A stretch of DNA of 64,000 nt from Saxidomus purpurata (GCA_022818135.1 JAFMSR010000002.1:48213706-48277705); one strand, 5' to 3'; shown: positions 42,800-54,261, counted from the first letter of the stretch. Numbers and translations: made by a program. Notes: generated by a model not told the origin, from the letters alone.

Positions 42800-43492
42800 T
42801 AAAGCTAATTGCAACATTTTGACAAGAATGACCGTGTCTTTTTCCAACTTGAGTATCTCTTTTCCAATCACCACCTAACATCAAAGTTTGATAACCAGGG
42901 ATTGGTTGGGATTAGTTTTTGGGTCAAGGTCATAGTTCCAAAGAATAAATGAAATGATTTCTGGTCGAAAACTTTAGTTAGTATTGTCACAAAACTTGAT
43001 GGGTGGGTTGCTTATATCAAGATGTAAGTTTAGATTGTTTTTACGGTACCTTGTTCAAGATCACTGTAATTTAAAAAAGATAACATGATATACTTATGAC
43101 CCAATGTGACTGAAATATAACCGTAAACTATTTTAATTACTATAAACACAAACATTTTGTTTTACCTTATCAAGAGAAACCAATTTACATGACAATTGGC
43201 TATAAAATGTGACTACTAGAGTAATAATTTAAAAAGTTTTTTCTGCGATTTGACCATCTGACCTAATTTTTAATCCAGGTGGTGATGCACATTCAATCTT
43301 AACCTATAAATCATCAAGACAAACACCAATTTTCATGACAATTGGGTATTAACTGTGGCCTCCAGTGTTAACAATTAAGGTTTTAATTTGATTTGTTCTA
43401 GTGACCTAGTTTCAAACCTGACCTAGAAAGCATTGAGACAAACATTGTAACGGACAATCACAATAGCTCACCACCTTTGAGCACAAGTTTTA
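42800..43492 (+). repeat. Family H interspersed repeat
   Basis: Units carry TTTGACCATCTGACCTAATT, ACAAACACCAATTTTCATGA, CAATTGGGTAT and end ACAATCACAATAGCTCACCA CCTTTGAGCAC. The second half of the terminal palindrome (AGGTGAGCTAAA) is missing. Confidence 0.65.
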
Positions 43493-45092
43493 TGATTGGT
43501 TGCCACTGCTATTGGTCCCAAGGATATAAAGTCAAGGTTAGACTTCAACAAAAAGGTGTTTACTGCAGAAGATAAATAACTGTAACCAGAGGATTATTTT
43601 TGTCTTCCTTTAGTATTTTGTTGATATTTCACACACTTATAAAGCTCCATTTTTACTCTGATCAAATTTTAAAAATCTATTTTCCAGGCATTTCTATATT
43701 TTTATTTTTGCCCTGAAATTGAGTCTCATTCCTATAAACTTGTGATGTCTTCTGCTGTATTCATTTATGTTTTTCTTACACCATATCAGACAATTAACAA
43801 ATTAGTCAGAACAGGCCTGTGATCTTTAAGCATACATACCGTTCTCCCGATATTCGCCGGGTTCTCCCAGTATTTAGACAGACCCTAACCCCAGGGAAGC
43901 TTGCAAAAACACAAAACTCATGGTAAAATAACATTTTGAAAAAATCCCTACAAAGCTCATAAAATATCAACCTACGTCCAATTTCAAATATACACTGCCA
44001 ATACCCTGACACGTGATATTGGTAATGCAAGAAGTACTAGTATTGTGAACATTGGTTTACGTCAAAACTGATGTGATGACACAAGTTTGTGTTAAATGTC
44101 ACTATCACCTTGGGTAAATTGCCCAGAGGATAGCATAGTGGCCAATAACTAACCGACAAACATGTCACTACTCTCCAAACATGCCACTTGTTAATTAAAT
44201 CAGTTAACCAATTAACACAATTAAAAGATTTGGTGTTTTGGTAACAGCGCCAAAACAAATTCATATATGGATTGTCAGATGTCCATGCGATCACACATCT
44301 ATGTTGTTATTTGTTCAAACTTCAGAGATCTTGGACAGAAACATTTTAAAAAATATTATTATACATGGCCTACAAAATCTTTCCAATCTTTTATAAAAAA
44401 TTCAAAAACTGTGTTAATCAATTTGTCCAAATTTCTTTACCATGAAAACAAAATCAGAAACTAGAACTTTACATTTTATTCATTTTGAAATTGTTAATTA
44501 CCAAGCCCTTCAGAAAAGCTTTGTACTTGTCTTATATTGTTGTTGCTATAAGCACTGTGTAATGTTTAAGGCATTAAACTATGTTGTTGTTGTTGTTGTA
44601 ATCACTTATTGGAAACCATTATTGTAGATCGTGATGATTAGTGACGCGCATTTCCTCAAAGTTTAATGCAAACCGTGGAATAGTCACTGGGTTTTTAGCA
44701 TACTTTTCAAAAACCATGTGTAAAATAACACGCGGATTTAAGCGTTTCCGTGAACAGTAACTACGGGAATAGTAAAACCAATGTTTAAAATTAGCGTTTT
44801 CTAGTGTAAATATGCGATAGATTGCCAAATGCGTCCTTAGAAATGCATTATTTCCTGTTAAAAAAATTTCTCGTAGTATTTCGTCCAAAAACCCAGCCAT
44901 TTTGCAAAAATCCCCTGGCATTAATTCAACCCTTTGTGGCATGTATGTCTTTAAGTCATTTGGGTATTTATCTTACTCAACCATATGTCTTTGGAAAAGG
45001 TCAACAGATTATTGGGATTTGATTTGAAGTAAATTTTATGAAGAGATTATTGGGACACTATTCTGCTAGTATATATTGATAAAAAGAATTAC
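43493..45092. other. SCPEP1 intron sequence, mostly unassigned
   Basis: Includes CGTTCTCCCGATATTCGCCG near 43850, which looks like a repeat edge, and a GTTGTTGTTGTTG microsatellite at 44584-44597. The 107-codon minus ORF at 44619-44942 has no motif I recognise and no homologous partner here. No further SCPEP1 exon is needed in this interval, since phases and homology join directly. Confidence 0.45.
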
Positions 45093-45247
45093 CATGTGAC
45101 CAGCATCCAAAATCCAGTAGAATGAAAAATTATCCAGTTTCTTCACAAAACCAGATGTCAGTCTGGTGATTGGATCAAGTATTGGTTTACGTTCTGCGTT
45201 CTGAAAAGTATCCCAGTTTGAAAGTCTCGACACCCATGCCTCAGTAC
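45093..45247 (-). CDS. SCPEP1: SCPEP1-like serine carboxypeptidase, exon with catalytic His
   Basis: The acceptor is GCATTTTTCAG and the donor is ATG|GTAATT on the minus strand. After two bases finishing a Gly codon it reads TEAWVSRLSNWDTFQ, KPILDPITRLTSGFVKKLDN and FSFYWILDAGHM. This matches SCPEP1 EAWVRKLKW and SAFVKSYKNLTFYWILKAGHM. The His of AGHM is the S10 catalytic-triad histidine. It ends in phase 0. Confidence 0.95.
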
Positions 45248-45384
45248 CTGAAAAATGCCAATATTCTTTAAGTCACTTATACAAACACTAATCTATATTT
45301 TACCCCTTTTATCCCTCACAAACATGGCATATAATAAACATACTGTCTGTTCCTTGAGACTGCAATAACTTACTTTCACCCAGA

Positions 45385-45477
45385 ACTATGAGATCAACAC
45401 TCATGTAAAGTATCAGCTATGAAATCAATACCAACCTACAGTATCAACAATGAGATCTATACTTACTTACCATATCA
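45385..45477 (-). repeat. Outlying copies of the 31 bp exon-end array
   Basis: On the minus strand this reads GATCTCATTGTTGATACTGT AG then GTTGGTATTGATTTCATAGCTGATACTTTAC and GAGTGTTGATCTCATAGTT. These are degenerate copies of the 3' end of the exon at 48294 and its donor, separated from the main array by the repeats at 45478-48084. Confidence 0.65.
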
Positions 45478-46552
45478 GCAAGAGCTGTCCGCATTAGTGA
45501 GTGTTAGACAGCACGCTCAAACTATTCTCAGTAAAACAAAACTTTTGGCAGTAAAAGGCAAAACAAGAATCTCCGTATTTTCAAAGCGTAAAACAAGGGC
45601 CATTATTAAGTAGCAAGACTGTTTGATACCCCTAAACATTACAGCAAAGTTTCAAAATAATACTTTAAAGTTGTTACTGGGATATATGCACGACAGTGCC
45701 TTGCGCACAAGACTAAATTGACTAGGAATTTCTAAGTACAATAAACAAATCTTTTTGACATAGTTATCTACTCTTGCTAACAGATGAGTGTCATGATGGA
45801 ACGAAAATATTCTAACTGTCAAAGTAATATCCCAAATGGTTACTGGTAAGTAAATAAGTGGGCATGTATGAAAAATTAACTGAGATTGTAAGTCAAAAAC
45901 AGCTACAATTCAAAAGAAACTCTTGACAGAGTTACTTTCTCTTGCTTACAAGTGGGGGTCATGATAGTTGACAAGTATTCCAACTTTTAAAGCAATATCT
46001 CAAATGGTTATGTCAATAAGTTGACACATACGAAAATCTTAACAGAGATTTTAAGTCCTTAAAGGGCCTTAATTTAAAAATAAAATCCTTGACAGAGTTA
46101 CCGTCTCTTTTCTACAGAAGGGGGTCATGAAGCAAACAAATATTCGAAGTTTCACAGCAATATCTAAAATACATGTACATGGATTTTACTCAAATTTGAT
46201 GTAGTTTTTAAGTCAAAAAAGGGCAGTAATTGTGACAAATTAATCTTCACTGCATTATGTTTCTGTAAATAACTCTTGTCTGTTGATGAAGGTAATGAAG
46301 GAAAATAAGTATTGTATTTGTTTTAAATCAATATCTGTAATGGTTTTGAAAACAAGTGGGGTAATATGGAAACCTTAACCAAGTTCCATGTACTTTATAA
46401 GTCGAAAAAATTCCATAATTCTGACAAAAACCTTCACAAAATTATTTACTCTTGTCTGTTGATGAAGGTAATGATAGTAAGTAAATACATGTACTGTAAG
46501 TTTCAATGCAATATCTGCAATGATTTTGAAAAGAAGTGGGCTGGTACAAAAA
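45478..46552 (+). repeat. Family I repeat, first part
   Basis: It starts CAAGAGCTGTCCGCATTAGT and has ~180 bp units with TTCAAAGCAATATCTCAAAT, AAAACCTTGACAGAGTTA and TCTCTTGC..ACAG. It is interrupted by a family E element at 46553 and appears to resume at ~47907-48084 (GGACAGCTCCCCTTTTTTAG). Confidence 0.65.
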
Positions 46553-47905
46553 ACAAGAGGGCCGAGATGGCCCTATATCGCTCACCTTGGTACAAGTCCA
46601 CTTGCCTGGTGGAAGATCACTAGATAATGTTATATACCAAATAGGTTTTCCTATATACGTCTTTATAAAACAAGTGACACCCCCCCGGCAAGGTCAATTT
46701 TGACCCCAGACATAATTTGAACAAACTTTGAAGAGGTCTACTAGGCAATGCTATATGCCAAATATCTAAGCTCTAGGCCCTGTGGTCAATTTTGATCCGG
46801 GATCATAATTTGAACAATCTTGGTAGAGGTCCACTAGCCAATGCTACATGCGAACTATCTAAGCTCTAGGCCTTGTGGTTTCAGAGAAGAAGATTTTAAA
46901 AGTTTTTCCTATATAAGCCTATGTAAAACTAAGTGAAGCCCCCGTGCGGGGTCATTTTTGATCCGGGGGTCATCTTTTGAACAATCTTGGTAGAGGTCCA
47001 TTAGACAGTGCTACATGCCAAATATCTAAGCTCTAGGCCTTGTGGTTTCAGAAAAGAAGATTTTTTAAGTTTTTCCTATACAAGCCTGACCACCCCACGG
47101 GGTCATTTTTGATCCGGGGGTCATAATTTGAACAATCTTGGTAGAGGTCCACTAGACAATGCTACATGCCAAATATTTAAGCTCTAGGCCTTGTGGTTTC
47201 AGAGAAGATTTTAAAAATATTTCGTATATAAGCCTTTGCAAAACTAAGTGACCACCCCCACTGGGTCAATTTTGTCCTGGGGGTCATAATTTGAACAATC
47301 TTGGTAAAGGTCCACTTGACAATGCTACATGCCAAATATCTAAGCTCTAGGCCTTGTGGTTTCAGAGAAGATTTTAAAAATATTTCGTATATAAGCCTTT
47401 GCAAAACTAAGTGACCACCCCCACTGGGTCAATTTTGTCCTGGGGGTCATAATTTGAACAATCTTGGTAAAGGTCCACTTGACAATGCTACATGCCAAAT
47501 ATCTAAGCTCCAGGCCTTGTGGTTTCAGAGAAGAAGATTTTTAAAGTTTTCACTATATATGCCTACGCAAAACTAAGTGACCACCCGCGCGAGGTCAATT
47601 TTGACCCGGGGGTCATAATTTGAACAAACTTGGTAGAGGTCCACTAGACAGTGCTACATGTCAAACATCTTAGCTCTAGGTCTTGTGGTTTCAGAGAAGA
47701 AGATTTTTAAAGTTTTTCCTATTTGTTGCCATAGCAACCAGAGTTCTGCATGGAATGGAATTCTTTGAACAATTTTGGTAGAGCTTCATGCAAGGAACAT
47801 TCCTGCATAGTTTTATCAACATTGGCCTAGTGGTTTCAGAGGAGATGTCATTTGAATCAAAATGCTGATGGACGACGGACAATCATCAATCAGAAAAGCT
47901 CACCC
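46553..47905 (+). repeat. Family E element nested in family I
   Basis: It starts ACAAGAGGGCCGAGATGGCC CTATAT (hairpin GGGCC-GAGAT-GGCCC). Seven ~150 bp units carry ATGCCAAATATCTAAGCTCT, AGGCCTTGTGGTTTCAGAGA and GTCATAATTTGAACAATCTT. Then comes the unique tail (GAGTTCTGCATGGAATGGAA, GGACGACGGACAATCATCAA). The block 47195-47330 is duplicated almost exactly at 47366-47500. Confidence 0.85.
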
Positions 47906-48084
47906 TGGTGTAGCCAATGCCAAGGCAAGTAGGACAGCTCCCCTTTTTTAGGAAAAGTGGGGCTAAAATAGTGGGGTGGTACGAAAAAGTTAACCACAGT
48001 GCGACGCCAAAGCAGATAAGCAAAAGCAAAAGATGTCAAAGCAAGTATGATATCTTCCATTTTCTTCGAAAAGTCAAGCTAAAT
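47906..48084 (+). repeat. Family I repeat, resumed part
   Basis: GGCAAGTAGGACAGCTCCCC and CTTCCATTTTCTTCGAAAAG continue after the E element and stop at GCTAAAT, where the 31 bp array resumes (ATGAGATCCATACCAACC). Confidence 0.5.
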
Positions 48085-48293
48085 ATGAGATCCATACCAA
48101 CCTGTATAAACAATTAGACTTATTATATTGACCTACAGTACCAACAATGAGATCTTCCCAAGCTACAGTATCAACAATGAGATCTGTACTCGACTGCAGT
48201 CTGTTGTATCAACAGCTACATTGGCACTAACCTATAGTATCAACAATGAGATCAACACTCACCTATAGTATCAACAATGAGATCAACACTCAC
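48085..48293 (-). repeat. 31 bp array duplicating an exon end with its 5' splice site
   Basis: Immediately downstream (on the minus strand) of the exon at 48294-48371 there are two further close copies of CTCATTGTTGATACTATAG followed by GTGAGTGTT (donor-like, at 48263) or GTTAGTGCC (at 48232). ACCTATAG begins at 48230, 48261 and 48292, so the period is 31 bp. More diverged copies run to ~48120. Because 31 is not a multiple of three, use of a distal donor shifts the frame and meets TGA within four codons. Confidence 0.85.
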
Positions 48294-48371
48294 CTATAGT
48301 ATCAACAATGAGATCTAATTGTCCAGAATACACCACTACTTCTACATCTGTGTTTTGTATAAGATCATCAA
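48294..48371 (-). CDS. SCPEP1: SCPEP1-like serine carboxypeptidase, exon with catalytic Asp
   Basis: The minus-strand acceptor is AAATTCTTGTAG and the donor is ATAG|GTGAGT. With the phase-1 G of the previous exon it reads V then DDLIQNTDVEVVVYSGQLDL and IVDTI. Human SCPEP1 has NVNVTVYNGQLDLI at this place. The Asp of GQLDLI is the S10 catalytic-triad aspartate. The exon's last 19 bases and donor are copied in the adjoining 31 bp array. Confidence 0.94.
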
Positions 48372-49052
48372 CTACAAGAATTTTTTTTTAAATTTTTCAG
48401 TAAAATCCCTAAAATATGAAACTATAAAATGCATATACAAAGTAAAGTACTCCACAATATGTAGAGTTGCGTAGTATTCTAAATTATTGTTATGCGGTAT
48501 ACAGTACTATTTTTAAAGATTTTCTTATTTAAGTACATTGTAATAGTGATCCCTTGTGTTCATTGGACCAGAGCCTTTCCTGTTTTCTTGGAGGGGAAAA
48601 TGCAAGGACGCAGAGCAAGTGTGGCAACATTCCATCCATTAGTTCATGAGGAGCAGACATTTAATGGTTTTTTCTATTTTTAGTAAGTGGTCCCTGTGTG
48701 CACTGAACCAGAACTATTTCCTGGTTTTTGAAAGGGGACAATGCAAGGATCCTTCAGAGCAAGTTTGTAAAAGTCTCACATGTTACAGTTTCTAAGTAAT
48801 ACATGACTTTGTGTCAGACGGTACGGGACAAACAGGACAACATGCGTGATTCCCATATAGCTCCCCTTTAAAATGTAAAGCGTGAGTACAACTTGTTTTT
48901 CCACTTAAATATAATCTGGATCCTGTGAAATCTCAAAATCAAATTCATAAACTTGATATATGGATGGTAAGCAATACAGGTACATTGTATGTAGATTATG
49001 CAAGATTTATTTCTTTTTCAATAAGACTTATCATTTACAGAGACTTTTCATT
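48372..49052. other. SCPEP1 intron sequence with a ~150 bp tandem duplication
   Basis: 48546-48640 (GTGATCCCTTGTGTTCATTG, GACCAGAGCC, GGGGAAAATGCAAGGA) is repeated in diverged form at 48686-48770 (GTGGTCCCTGTGTGCACTGA, ACCAGAACTA, GGGGACAATGCAAGGA). Nothing else recognised. Confidence 0.5.
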
Positions 49053-49523
49053 ACAAGAGAGCCATGATGGCCCTATATCACTCACCTGACTACCTTGGCT
49101 ATAATACAAGGGGTCATGATTCTAAAATAATTTGTTGAGGTTAAAAACACAATGTTAAGTAACATTCCAAATATCTATTCTCTGCCTGTCGGCCTTGTGG
49201 TTGCTCAAAGTTTTCCCTATATAAGCCTATATGAAAACAAGTGACCTCCCCCACTCCCGTGGAGGGTTAATATTGACCAGGGGGTCATGATTAATTCAAT
49301 CTTAGTAGAGGTCCACTAGGCATTTCTACATGCCAAATATCTAATCTCTAGACCTTGTGGTTTCAGAGAAGATTTTTAAAGTTTTTCCTATATAAGCCTT
49401 TGTAAAACCAATTAACCGCCAGGCAGGGTCAATTTTGACCCCAGGGTCATGATCTGAACAATCTTGGTAGAAGTCCTCTAGCAAATGCCACATGCAAAAT
49501 ATCTAAGCTCTAGGCCTTGTGGT
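49053..49523 (+). repeat. Family E element, 5' part (split by the BEL element)
   Basis: It starts ACAAGAGAGCCATGATGGCC CTATAT and runs to CTCTAGGCCTTGTGGT. The next expected bases TTCAGAGAAG occur at 54490, directly after the right BEL LTR and its target duplication. Confidence 0.88.
49519..49523. repeat. Target-site duplication of the BEL/Pao element (left)
   Basis: GTGGT lies before the left LTR and is repeated after the right LTR (54485-54489). The uninterrupted family E sequence CCTTGTGGTTTCAGAG at other copies has it once, so the empty site is known. Confidence 0.9.
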
Positions 49524-49713
49524 TGTAAGTTAGATCCAGGTCAGGAATAATAAAATGCGTTGTGTAAGTTTGTATCTGTATTGTGACTCTCTCGATAACA
49601 TACATAACAATGACAACATAACATAACGTTGGAAGTGACGTTGACGTCATAAACGCAGTAAGACGTAACGTGCATACTAGCGTAATTCTACAGTACTATC
49701 TAACTCGCGGACA
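49524..49713 (-). repeat. 3' LTR of the BEL/Pao element
   Basis: 190 bp from TGTAAGTTAGATCCAGGTCA to CTAACTCGCGGACA (plus strand), TG…CA ended. Compared with 54295-54484 I see about five substitutions, e.g. AATGCGTTG against AATGGGTTG and AACGTTGG against AACGTCGG. Confidence 0.93.
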
Positions 49714-49989
49714 TACTGGGGAGACGAAATGTTAGCTAATGCTTTAGTTAACAAATATAAAGTCTCCGGTATCACATGTATACTTACAAATGCGAAAGTC
49801 CATGATTTAAGGTATAAGCATCATCTTTAAATACCAGTTAAAGTCACTATGATTTATTTGCGTTATTGCACAAGAATGTATTAAAACTAATAAGAATAAT
49901 GCATCGTATTTAATTAGTCCAAATCAGCCTATATTAAAGCATTATCATATCGTATCAGTGTCATTTTCCACGAATAATGTATATCATAT

Positions 49990-50666
49990 CTACAGTTCTG
50001 TAACTTCCAAAGGGAAGAGTTTCACTATTGGTCTATTAGTAGTACCATTGTCTGTTCTAATTTTTGCTGACCCAACCAGTCCATTTCTCCCGAGCACGAG
50101 TTCTTCTATTACCGCTAACTTCCATTGTGCACGTGGAACTTCATCATGGACTTGTACAACGTCGCCTACCGCTATGGATTGTTTGTTCCGCCCTGATGTA
50201 CGATGCTGTTCTCGGATAGCAGTAAGATATTCGTGTCTCCATCATTTCTGGAAGTCGTTTATCAGCTTTATCTGGATCTTAGCGTGTTTATTAATGTCAC
50301 GGTGTGAACCAAGGATTGAACTTGGGTCTGTTTCATCTTTAGGGTCGTTATACGGTAATGTTGTAACTCGTCTGCCATATAGAAGATGCGCTGGTGTAAG
50401 TGGGTCTGGATTCATTCCAGAAGAGACGTACGTTAGTGGCCGGTCATTCATAACGGCTTCTATCTCGGTAACCACTGTTTGTAGCATATCGAAGTTCACG
50501 TAAGAGCGACCAAGAGTCTTCTTGAGTGCTGTCTTAGTGAGCCCGATTAGTCTCTCCCACCAGCCGCCAAACCATGGAGCGCGCTTGGGTATGAACCTCC
50601 ACGTGGTTCCTTGACTTGCAAGGTCGTCTTGTACTTTCCGTGACTTGAACAGACGTCTTATATGGT
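49990..50666 (-). pseudogene. BEL/Pao integrase C-terminal and DUF5641-type region
   Basis: Blocks visible are APWFGGWWERLIGLTK, LTYVSSGMNPDPLTPAHLLY and a stop at ~50240 before WRHEYL. The same frame then stays open through VGDVVQVHDE, PRAQWKLAVIEEL and PIVKLFPLEV to a TAG at 49990. This is the normal tail of BEL integrases. The 181-codon plus ORF at 49958-50503 is only its antisense. Confidence 0.85.
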
Positions 50667-51475
50667 TTAAGAAGCAGCCATGAACGTTGAAGCATTATCG
50701 GAGATCATGACGTGTGGTAGTGATTTCCGGCTGCTGAATCTTCTAAAAGCTTGAAGAAAGGATTCTTCGGATAAATCTCGGACGACTTCTAAGTGAACCG
50801 CTCGTGTGGATGCACATGTAAATAAGCAGATGTATGCCTTCTCTTCAGCTCCATTCTTACTTCTGACATACAGTGCGCCTGTGAAGTCGACACCTGTTAC
50901 TGTGAATGGTACTGTATCTTCTACTCTACACCTGGGTAAGGGAGGTGGATCAGGGGATGCATATGACTTCCCTGCTACCTTTCTGCACGTGACACATTTG
51001 CGAATGATTGTCTTTACACATTGACGAATTGCTGGGATCCAGAACTTCTGGTGAATATAAGTGATAGTAGAATCAACGCCCGCATGTAGCAATCTCTGGT
51101 GGCAATCAAGAACAATCAAACGGGTCAACGGATGCTTTGATGGTAACAGGTAAGGAAATCTCGAACTCTCGGCCAGCGGCGCATTGTGAATTCTACCTCC
51201 ACAACGGACTCCACCATCGGTGTCGATGAATAATCTAAGTTGCTTGACAAGTTGTGAGCGTGATTTACCAGATCTCATGTTGAGGATTTCTTCCTGGTAA
51301 GTAGTGGTTTGACAGTCTATCAGCCATATTCTCTCGACATGTGCAAGTTCACTAGAGGACAGGGGTTCGAGTCGTCTGCTATAATGTCTGCAGTTACGTA
51401 TAAATCTAATTACGAATGCTGTAACACGTAGTAGCTTCTGGTATGTGCTGAATCTGTTGATATCAATTACTTGAT
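50667..51475 (-). pseudogene. BEL/Pao integrase zinc finger and catalytic core
   Basis: It holds VRCGGRIHNAPL, HPLTRLIVLDCHQRLLHAGV (HH of the zinc finger), CVTCRKV (CC), the first core Asp in GVDFTGALYV, KAYICLFTCASTRAVHLEVV and the second Asp in SDNASTF. The frame ends at 50667 shortly after that Asp; the Glu part is in another frame downstream. The ORF extends upstream of the Met at 51278 to about 51475, where another frame change occurs. Confidence 0.9.
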
Positions 51476-51481
51476 GAATGC

Positions 51482-52342
51482 CTAGGGTAAATGCCGGTTC
51501 CTAGGTATAGTCGTGGGATTAGCACCGGAAGTGTCGTCTAAAGTTGTAAGTACCGAAGTTTCATGTGTACTCCATATAGGCCAACTTGATGGGTCGTTGA
51601 TCCATGGTGGTCCATGCAGCCAACTATCGTTTTTTTCATATTGCTTAGCTGTAATTCCTCGGGTAAGTAGATCTGCTGGGTTTGAGTGGGTGGGGCAATA
51701 TTTCCATTTGCGGTTCTTTGTAAGTTCTTTCACTTCATTAACTCTGTTTTGGACAAATCGTGGTAAGGGTTTAGCTGTCTCCAACCAGTGTAGAACAATT
51801 TGGCTATCTGACCAGAAGTAAACATCTGTGTGCATCAGTGTCTTTTGTATGTGGTTCGCTAATCGAGCACCAACTGTAGCTGCCATTAGTTCTAGTCGTG
51901 GTAACGTAAGTTTCTTAAGTGGTACTACACGATTCTTCGCCATGATGAGTGATGATTGCTGTCCCTTGCAGAGGTATGCTGCAGCTCCAAATGAAGACTG
52001 ACTTGCATCTACGAACACATGTAGAATGAGGGGTAAATTGTTGTCTGCTTCTTGGGTTTTCTTGTCTGTGGCAGGATGTTCAAAGTAACATCGTCTGTAT
52101 TCGGTTGTGGATATGGTATTCAAGTCATTTACAAGGTTTTCCCATCTGTGTTGTATGTCAGCTGGTAACAGAGTATCCCAGTCTAATTTCTCTTGCCAAA
52201 TGTGTTGTAGCATAATTTTAGCACGTACCATAACCGGACTAAGCAGACCTAGCGGATCATACAATCTTGACGTTTGTCGTAAGATTTCACATTTTGTTGT
52301 AATGGCTCTTATTGGTATATATGTTGGTTGAAACATCAGCAT
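51482..52342 (-). pseudogene. BEL/Pao RT tail and RNase H (Peptidase_A17/RNase H region)
   Basis: It contains RQTSRLYDPLGLLSPVMVRA, HVFVDASQSSFGAAAYL, LTLPRLELMAATVGARLANH, FWSDSQIVLHWL and HSNPADLLTRG, the standard BEL/Pao order. It is separated from the RT palm ORF only by an in-frame TGA at 52361, so this junction is a nonsense mutation, not a frameshift. Confidence 0.92.
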
Positions 52343-52360
52343 ATCTGTTTCTACATTCCA

Positions 52361-53700
52361 TCACATACCAAGAATCTTTGTGATATTGTCTGTATCTAGA
52401 ACATCGTTGGTTGTGGCTAAGTTTCGTAGTGGGTGGCTGTTAGAATTCCACGAGTGTAGATTGAAGTTTGCAGACGACAATAGAACGCGCGAATCCCGGA
52501 AGTAAGCAAGCGTCTGGTTCTCATCTTCAAAACTTGATAGAATGTTGTCTACATACAAGTCTCGTTTCAAAATATTGCTGACCCATACATCACTATGGCT
52601 TTCTTGATGTTTCAAAAGTGTCGCATTTAAAATGAATGGAGAACACGTTGCGCCGAACAGAACTGCCTTGAACCTGTACATGATCAAACTACTGTCGGGA
52701 TCTTGAGGGTCGCTCAACCATAAAAACCTCGTGACATCTCGGTCTTCTTCTGCTAGTTGTATCTGGAGAAAAGCTTTTTCTATATCGGAAGATACGGCGT
52801 ACTTGTTTAACCGGAAACGAATCAAGATGTGGGAAAGGTCAGTAATATAAGAACGCTGAGCTCCCTCATCAAAAAGAATGTTTGTTACTAAGGAAACATT
52901 GGCAGAACATACCTGGGCAATAGCGGTCTTGAGTAGTACATCCGGTCTGGACTGAGTTGTTGAGTGTAAAATTGCTGTATCTGGTTGGGATACGACGTCC
53001 TGCGTAGCTGGTACTGTGACACTTGCGGTGTTGGGATTTAATGAAGATTGCTTGAAATATATACTTGAATGATGTTTGCGCTGACAGTGACGACATCTAT
53101 TTGTGGAACGGCACGACGATACTTGATGTTTCCGTAAACAGTTAAAACACAGATGTTCTTTTTTCACAATAGCAATGCGCGACTCGTATGACGTGACCTT
53201 TGTGCACTCGTTTGGAGAATGTTCATCTTTACAGAAGGGACACACTTTCTTGTCATTTTTCTTATAGTAATCGTTTCTATGTCTGTTGCTGAGTTGTTTC
53301 GGCTTTGATCTGGTTCCAGCAAAGAATAACACTGTAGGTTTGTGTGCTTCCGACATTTCAGTTGTTTCACCAGCTTCCAGAAAAGAAATTTCTTTAGATA
53401 AAGCTAATCTTAAGTCTTGTAATTTCCAATTCTGACTACCATATTCACGTGCCATGTTTCGCTTGATCTCACCAGGTAATTTTTCCAACACTATTGGTAC
53501 AAGTAAACTACCATAAGATTCTTGCAATTGCCCGAGGGATTCCAAACCTCTAATAAAAGTTTCCGTTTTATCATAAAAACATTGCAAACTCACCACACTG
53601 TTGTCAGGTCTTGGAATTTCCAACAAAGACTGCATATATGTATGAATAATCTTTTGAGGTTGATCGAAACGCTCTCTGAGTAGACACACTGCCTTGGACA
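52361..53700 (-). pseudogene. BEL/Pao gag end, zinc knuckles, partial protease and RT palm
   Basis: It starts with the gag continuation (LLRERFDQPQKIIHTYMQSL) and has two Cys/His clusters (CPFCKDEHSPNEC, CRHCQRKHHSS). The protease active site region FDEGAQRSYI follows, but the sequence then goes directly to the RT palm (VSSDIEKAFLQIQL, LFGATCSPFILNATL, RDLYVDNIL). Most of the protease C-terminus and RT fingers are missing without a frame change, indicating an internal deletion near 52835. Confidence 0.88.
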
Positions 53701-54261
53701 GTTAGCATTCGTCAAAGGAAATCCGTCTATACACCGTGCAGCTGTACCTTGAACCAAAGATTTCAGATAGTTGAACTTTTGAACATCCGATAACGAAGCA
53801 TTCAAATGAACCGATGACTCAAAAGAGTCCCAGAAAGTTTGCCAGTTTGTTAAATCTCCATCAAAGGTAGGTAAAGTCAGTTTCGGAAGCTTGTGTTGAA
53901 AAAACGTACTCGAACTTGCATGTCGCGGTAACGCTGGGTGTTCTTCATGTTCCACGGAACTATTGTTTGTAACGTCTTGAGTAGAACTATGCTTGCGAGA
54001 AGTGTCACGTAATTTCTGAAGTCTGAGATCTAAGTCATATGAATACTCTTCACTTTCTATGATTTCCGTTTTAATGTCTGCGACATCACACTGGTTTACT
54101 ATCTTCTCATTCAGTCCTTTGATTATCTCAGCTTTCTCTGTCAAATAGTCTATCAGCGACGAAAATTCAAGTGGCGACAAATCGTCAGTTATGCCATCTA
54201 ATTTTCTCTGTGTAACTCTGCGCTGACCTTCTCGTGTTGAAATTAGTTTTTGAAGATTCAT
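53590..54261 (-). pseudogene. BEL/Pao gag N-terminal region (DUF1759-type)
   Basis: Met at 54261, 34 bp inside the LTR. It has a coiled N-terminus (TEKAEIIKGLNEKIV) and the BEL gag signature LPKLTLPTFDGDLTNWQTFW, DSFESSVHLN and KFNYLKSLVQGTA. The frame is lost near 53700 and continues in the neighbouring ORF with a ~100 bp overlap. Confidence 0.9.

Noticed and set aside
44619..44942. 107-codon minus ORF in an SCPEP1 intron as a hidden gene
   Set aside because: No recognisable domain, no repeat support and no adjoining exons; length is within chance for 64 kb.
49958..50503. 181-codon plus-strand ORF, one of the longest in the window
   Set aside because: It is the antisense of the BEL integrase C-terminal region, where the minus frame shows recognisable conserved blocks.
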